From positions 1-9,201 of the forward strand of contig JAGDBR010000411.1 in NCBI GenBank assembly GCA_017958935.1: a DNA stretch of 9,201 bases. The letters run 5' to 3'. Positions 6,464-9,201 of the stretch are shown here, in pieces (the first letter of the stretch is position 1; every line of letters starts with the position of its first letter). The notes under the pieces are model-generated. The model was not told the origin of the DNA and ran no database searches. It saw only the letters and a list, made by a program, of their open reading frames with translations. The translations under genes and the position numbers were made by a program. This DNA is from Lachnospiraceae bacterium. GTDB lineage: Bacteria > Bacillota_A > Clostridia > Lachnospirales > Lachnospiraceae.

Positions 6464-8989
6464 ATGAGACTCTCCTTTTCGACAAAAGGCTGGCATCTTT
6501 CGTCCTTCTATGATTACGTCCGCGTTGCGGAGGAGCTCGGCTTCGAAGGCATTGAGCTCCACAACATCCGCGGAGCCTTTTTCAGCGAGAAGGACGGGGC
6601 TTTCTACGGCCATTATTCGGGCGCGACGCTGCGCATGCTCTATGAAAAGAAGCTGAAGCTGCCGTGCATCGACGCCCTGACGGACTTCGCGGAGCCCGAA
6701 AAGGCGGCGGAATGCGAAGACGAAGTGTTGAAATGCCTCGGGATCGCGAAGACGCTGCGGATCCCCGCGGTGCGCGTGAAGACCGGCTTTTCGGCCGATC
6801 CGGAAGCGCAGCGCGAAGCGGCGCGCGTGATGATCGCGCGGCTGCTGCCGGAAGCGGAGAAAAAGAAGATCACGCTGCTGATCGAAACGGACGGCCTGTT
6901 TTCGGACACGGCGATCCTGCGCGACATGCTCGAGGACTTCGCGAGCGACTACCTCGCGGCGCTCTGGAACTTCCAGGCGACCTGCCTGAATTCGCAGGAC
7001 ACGCCGGGGAAGATCATTGCGAACCTCGGCGCCTATGTGCGCCAGGTGCACGTCAGCGACGCGCGCAGGACGGACGGCGGCATGGAGCACTGCCTGCTCG
7101 GCGAGGGCGAGCTGCCGCTGAAGGAGCTGATGCTGTCGCTGCGGTCGGTGAACTACGACGGCTTCATTTCCCTGGTCTGGGATCCGTCGTGGCTGCCGGA
7201 GCTGTCGGACATGGAGATCATCCTGTCCCAGTTCGTCAATTACATGAAGCAGTACGACGACCCCTCGAAGAGCCGGAGCACGCTTTACGACAATAAGCGG
7301 CACACCGGCAAGTACGTCTGGAAGAAGGACGTGCTGATCGACGAGACGTTCTCGGGCGTGCTGGACCGCATGGTGAAGGAGTTCCCGGACCAGCTCGCGT
7401 TCAAATATACGACGCTGGATTACACAAGGACCTATACCGAATTCCGGCGGGACGTGGACGACTGCGCGCGTGCGCTCGTTGCGCTGGGCGTGAAGGCCGG
7501 CACCCACGTCGCGGTCTGGGCGTCGAACGTCCCGGAATGGTATATCACGTTCTGGGCGACGGTCAAGATCGGCGCGGTCCTCGTCACCGTGAACACGGCC
7601 TATAAGATCGCGGAGGTCGAGTATCTCTTAAAGCAGAGCGACACGCATACGATCATCATCACCGAGGGGAACCGCGACGTCCGCTACGGCGAGATCATGA
7701 CGGAGATCTGCCCCGAGCTGAAGGAGAAGAAGCCGAACGAGGCGCTGCACGCGAAAAGGCTGCCGTTTTTGAGGAACGTCATCACGGCGGGCTTCCGGCA
7801 GGCCGGCTGCAGGACGTTCAAGGAAATGCTGGAGCTGAAGGCGCTCGTGCCGGAAGAGGAGATCGCGCGCATGGCGGCGGCCGTCGACAAAAACGACGTC
7901 TGCAACATGCAGTACACCTCGGGCACGACGGGTTTCCCGAAGGGCGTCATGCTCACGCATTACAACATCGTGAACAACGGCAAGTGCATCGGCGACCGCA
8001 TGGATCTTTCGTCTGCGGACCGGATGATGGTGCAGGTGCCGATGTTCCATTGCTTCGACATGGTGCTCGCGATGACGGCGACGATGACGCACGGAGGCAC
8101 CTTGCTGCCGCTGCCGGACTTCTCGGCGCGGCCCGCGCTCGCCTGCATCCACAATGAATACATCACCGCCTTCCACGGCGTCCCGACGATGTTCATCGCG
8201 ATGCTCGAGCATCCGGACTTCGAAAAGACCGACTTCTCGTACATGCGCACCGGGATCATGGCGGGCTCGCCCTGCCCGATCGCGACGATGCGCGACGTCG
8301 TCGAGAAGATGCACATGACCGAGATCACGATCGTCTACGGCCAGACCGAGGCGGCGCCGGGCTGCACGATGAGCTCGACGGACGACTCGCTGGAGCTGCG
8401 CGTGACGACGGTCGGCAAGGCCCTGCCGGAGATCGAATGCCGGATCGTGGACCCGGAGACCGGCGAGGACTGCCCGGACAACGTGAACGGCGAGTTCCTG
8501 GCGCGCGGCTACAACCTGATGAAGGGCTATTACAAGATGCCGAAGGAGACCGCGGAGGCGATCGACAAGGACGGGTGGCTCCACACGGGCGACCTCGCCT
8601 GCCGCACGCCGGACGGCTACTATAAGATCACGGGCCGCTTAAAGGACATGATCATCCGCGGCGGCGAGAACATTTACCCGAAGGAGATCGAGGAGTTCAT
8701 CTACACGAACCCGAAGGTCTCGGACGTGCAGGTGATCGGCGTCCCGAGCGAGCAGTACGGCGAAGAGATCATGGCCTGCGTCATCCTGAAGGAAGGCGAG
8801 ACGATGACCGAGCAGGAGCTCAAGGATTTCGTCGGCGCGTCCATGGCGCGGCACAAGGTCCCGCGCTACGTGGACTTCGTCCGCGAATTCCCGATGAATG
8901 CCGCCTGCAAGATCCTGAAGTACCAGATTCGCAAGGAAGCCGTCGAGAAGCTGGGCCTGCAGAAGGCCGCCGGGATCGAGACCGCGTAA
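6464..8989 (+). CDS. Fusion protein: xylose isomerase-like TIM barrel + AMP-dependent acyl-CoA synthetase
   Basis: This single 841-residue frame joins two enzymes. Residues ~1-260 form a sugar-phosphate isomerase/epimerase-type (AP endonuclease 2) barrel with GFEGIELHN (26-34), LLIETDG with Glu141, and VRQVHVSD with His196. The usual Asp and final Glu positions read LWNFQ (168-171) and SLVWDPSW (239-240), so the metal site looks altered. Residues ~285-841 form a complete ANL ligase: [12 protein letters not shown]-loop (T485-G494), YGQTE (625-629), WLHTGDLA (Asp710), hinge [20 protein letters not shown] (Asp728) and the adenylation lysine Lys816 in NAACKILK. This part resembles medium/long-chain acyl-CoA synthetases (FadD/FadK-like). 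The linker (~258-285) is charged. Internal Met codons near the junction (7211, 7244) lack ribosome binding sites, so two separate proteins are unlikely. AGGAG at 6451-6455 precedes the start by 8 nt. The substrate and the barrel reaction are unknown. Confidence 0.85.
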   Translation: MRLSFSTKGWHLSSFYDYVRVAEELGFEGIELHNIRGAFFSEKDGAFYGHYSGATLRMLYEKKLKLPCIDALTDFAEPEKAAECEDEVLKCLGIAKTLRIPAVRVKTGFSADPEAQREAARVMIARLLPEAEKKKITLLIETDGLFSDTAILRDMLEDFASDYLAALWNFQATCLNSQDTPGKIIANLGAYVRQVHVSDARRTDGGMEHCLLGEGELPLKELMLSLRSVNYDGFISLVWDPSWLPELSDMEIILSQFVNYMKQYDDPSKSRSTLYDNKRHTGKYVWKKDVLIDETFSGVLDRMVKEFPDQLAFKYTTLDYTRTYTEFRRDVDDCARALVALGVKAGTHVAVWASNVPEWYITFWATVKIGAVLVTVNTAYKIAEVEYLLKQSDTHTIIITEGNRDVRYGEIMTEICPELKEKKPNEALHAKRLPFLRNVITAGFRQAGCRTFKEMLELKALVPEEEIARMAAAVDKNDVCNMQYTSGTTGFPKGVMLTHYNIVNNGKCIGDRMDLSSADRMMVQVPMFHCFDMVLAMTATMTHGGTLLPLPDFSARPALACIHNEYITAFHGVPTMFIAMLEHPDFEKTDFSYMRTGIMAGSPCPIATMRDVVEKMHMTEITIVYGQTEAAPGCTMSSTDDSLELRVTTVGKALPEIECRIVDPETGEDCPDNVNGEFLARGYNLMKGYYKMPKETAEAIDKDGWLHTGDLACRTPDGYYKITGRLKDMIIRGGENIYPKEIEEFIYTNPKVSDVQVIGVPSEQYGEEIMACVILKEGETMTEQELKDFVGASMARHKVPRYVDFVREFPMNAACKILKYQIRKEAVEKLGLQKAAGIETA

Positions 8990-9000
8990 GCGCCGGGAGA

Positions 9001-9027
9001 TTAGCACTCAACACTTGACAGTGCTAA
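9001..9027 (+). promoter_or_regulatory. CIRCE operator (HrcA binding site) upstream of htpG
   Basis: TTAGCACTC (9001-9009), a 9-nt spacer and CAGTGCTAA (9019-9027) match the CIRCE consensus TTAGCACTC-N9-GAGTGCTAA at 17 of 18 arm positions, with exact spacing. The single mismatch (C for G at 9019) is part of the overlapping TTGACA. HrcA bound here would cover the -35 box and repress transcription until heat or protein stress. The element starts 11 bp after the stop of the preceding gene. Confidence 0.92.
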
Positions 9028-9043
9028 CGAATCGTGATAGAAT
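9015..9043 (+). promoter_or_regulatory. Sigma-A promoter of htpG (TTGACA-N17-TAGAAT)
   Basis: A consensus -35 TTGACA (9015-9020) and a -10 TAGAAT (9038-9043) are separated by the ideal 17 bp. A TGA precedes the -10, giving an extended -10 TGN motif. The -35 lies across the CIRCE spacer and right arm. Transcription would start near 9049-9051, giving a leader of about 60 nt. Confidence 0.88.
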
Positions 9044-9046
9044 ACG

Positions 9047-9088
9047 GAATGCACGGAAGAAGCCCTTCAAAGGCCGGACCGTGCATTC
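9047..9088 (+). repeat. 5'-UTR hairpin of htpG mRNA
   Basis: GAATGCACGG (9047-9056) and CCGTGCATTC (9079-9088) form a perfect 10-bp stem around a 22-nt loop; within the loop CCT/AGG (9064-9066, 9071-9073) can pair again. The stem begins at about the predicted transcription start and ends 10 nt before the ribosome binding site, which stays free. It may protect the mRNA 5' end. A terminator for upstream transcripts is less likely because only TTCTT follows, not a U-run. Confidence 0.7.
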
Positions 9089-9110
9089 TTCACGTTCCAG
9101 GAGGCTTGAT

Positions 9111-9201
9111 ATGACAGAAAGAAAAGGAAACCTGTCGATCGACAGCGAGAATATATTCCCGATCATCAAAAAGTGGCTGTATTCCGACCACGACATTTTC
9201 C
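9111..9201 (+). CDS. htpG: Molecular chaperone HtpG (Hsp90), N-terminus only (3' end outside window)
   Basis: Thirty codons are present before the window ends. The residues [16 protein letters not shown] and [13 protein letters not shown] match the start of clostridial-type HtpG, which typically reads [26 protein letters not shown] before the RELVSN ATP-site helix. HtpG is a cytoplasmic ATP-dependent homodimeric chaperone. The start is set by AGGAGG (9099-9104), 6 nt before ATG 9111. The CIRCE/promoter arrangement just upstream is independent support for a heat-shock gene. The ATP-binding GHKL motifs lie beyond the window and cannot be checked. Confidence 0.9.
   Translation, partial: MTERKGNLSIDSENIFPIIKKWLYSDHDIF

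Noticed and set aside
4793..6485. Long minus-strand open frames opposite ilvE and the pseudo-synthase
   Set aside because: They are shadows of GC-rich plus-strand genes: compositionally biased (Arg/Ala/Asp-rich or Ser/Ala-rich), without ribosome binding sites or family motifs, and lying opposite clearly coding sequence.
7628..8584. 318-codon minus-strand open frame opposite the ligase domain
   Set aside because: It is Arg/His/Val-rich low-complexity translation opposite well-conserved ANL motifs, so it is a codon-bias shadow.
9047..9088. Rho-independent terminator of the upstream operon
   Set aside because: The stem is good but is followed by TTCTTCACG rather than a U-tract, and it lies downstream of a strong promoter, as part of the htpG leader.

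Overview
The window is GC-rich and gene-dense. Every gene lies on the + strand, and no stretch longer than about 210 bp lacks a gene. It most resembles an anaerobic member of the Clostridia, possibly a higher-GC Lachnospiraceae/Oscillospiraceae-type gut or rumen organism. The evidence is a four-subunit ferredoxin-dependent 2-oxoacid oxidoreductase, strong AGGAGG-type ribosome binding sites, a CIRCE operator, and the N-terminus of an HtpG of the clostridial type. The exact taxon cannot be fixed from this sequence.

Region 1 (1-4884) reads as one operon of tightly packed or overlapping genes. In order it holds: the 3' end of an AMP-forming acyl-CoA synthetase; a small P-loop ATPase of the CobQ/MinD/ParA-like (SIMIBI) type; the delta (2x[4Fe-4S]), alpha (VorB-type), beta (thiamine-PP) and gamma subunits of a 2-oxoacid:ferredoxin oxidoreductase; and a branched-chain aminotransferase (IlvE). 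Together these connect branched-chain amino acid <-> 2-oxoacid <-> branched-chain acyl-CoA (+CO2 and reduced ferredoxin) <-> free branched-chain acid. The set could run oxidatively as amino acid fermentation. It could also run reductively, making Val/Leu/Ile from isobutyrate, isovalerate or 2-methylbutyrate; an ATP-consuming ligase in the operon leans toward that direction, but this is inference.

Region 2 (4885-8989) begins with a 203-bp gap that has potential RNA secondary structure, then two genes 2 nt apart. The first looks like a 2-isopropylmalate/citramalate synthase whose C-terminal allosteric (LeuA-type) domain is well preserved. Its catalytic and metal-binding motifs in the HMGL barrel are replaced, so it is a likely pseudo-enzyme or repurposed protein. 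The second is an 841-residue fusion of a xylose-isomerase-like TIM barrel with a complete AMP-dependent acyl-CoA synthetase. This pair is the most novel item in the window. Its position next to branched-chain amino acid genes suggests a link to branched-chain metabolite sensing or activation, but no function is established.

Region 3 (8990-9201) is the control region and first 30 codons of htpG. A near-perfect CIRCE operator has a consensus -35 box embedded in it, followed by an extended -10 box, a 10-bp perfect hairpin at the predicted mRNA 5' end, and a strong ribosome binding site. This points to HrcA repression of htpG, unlike the CIRCE-independent htpG of Bacillus subtilis.
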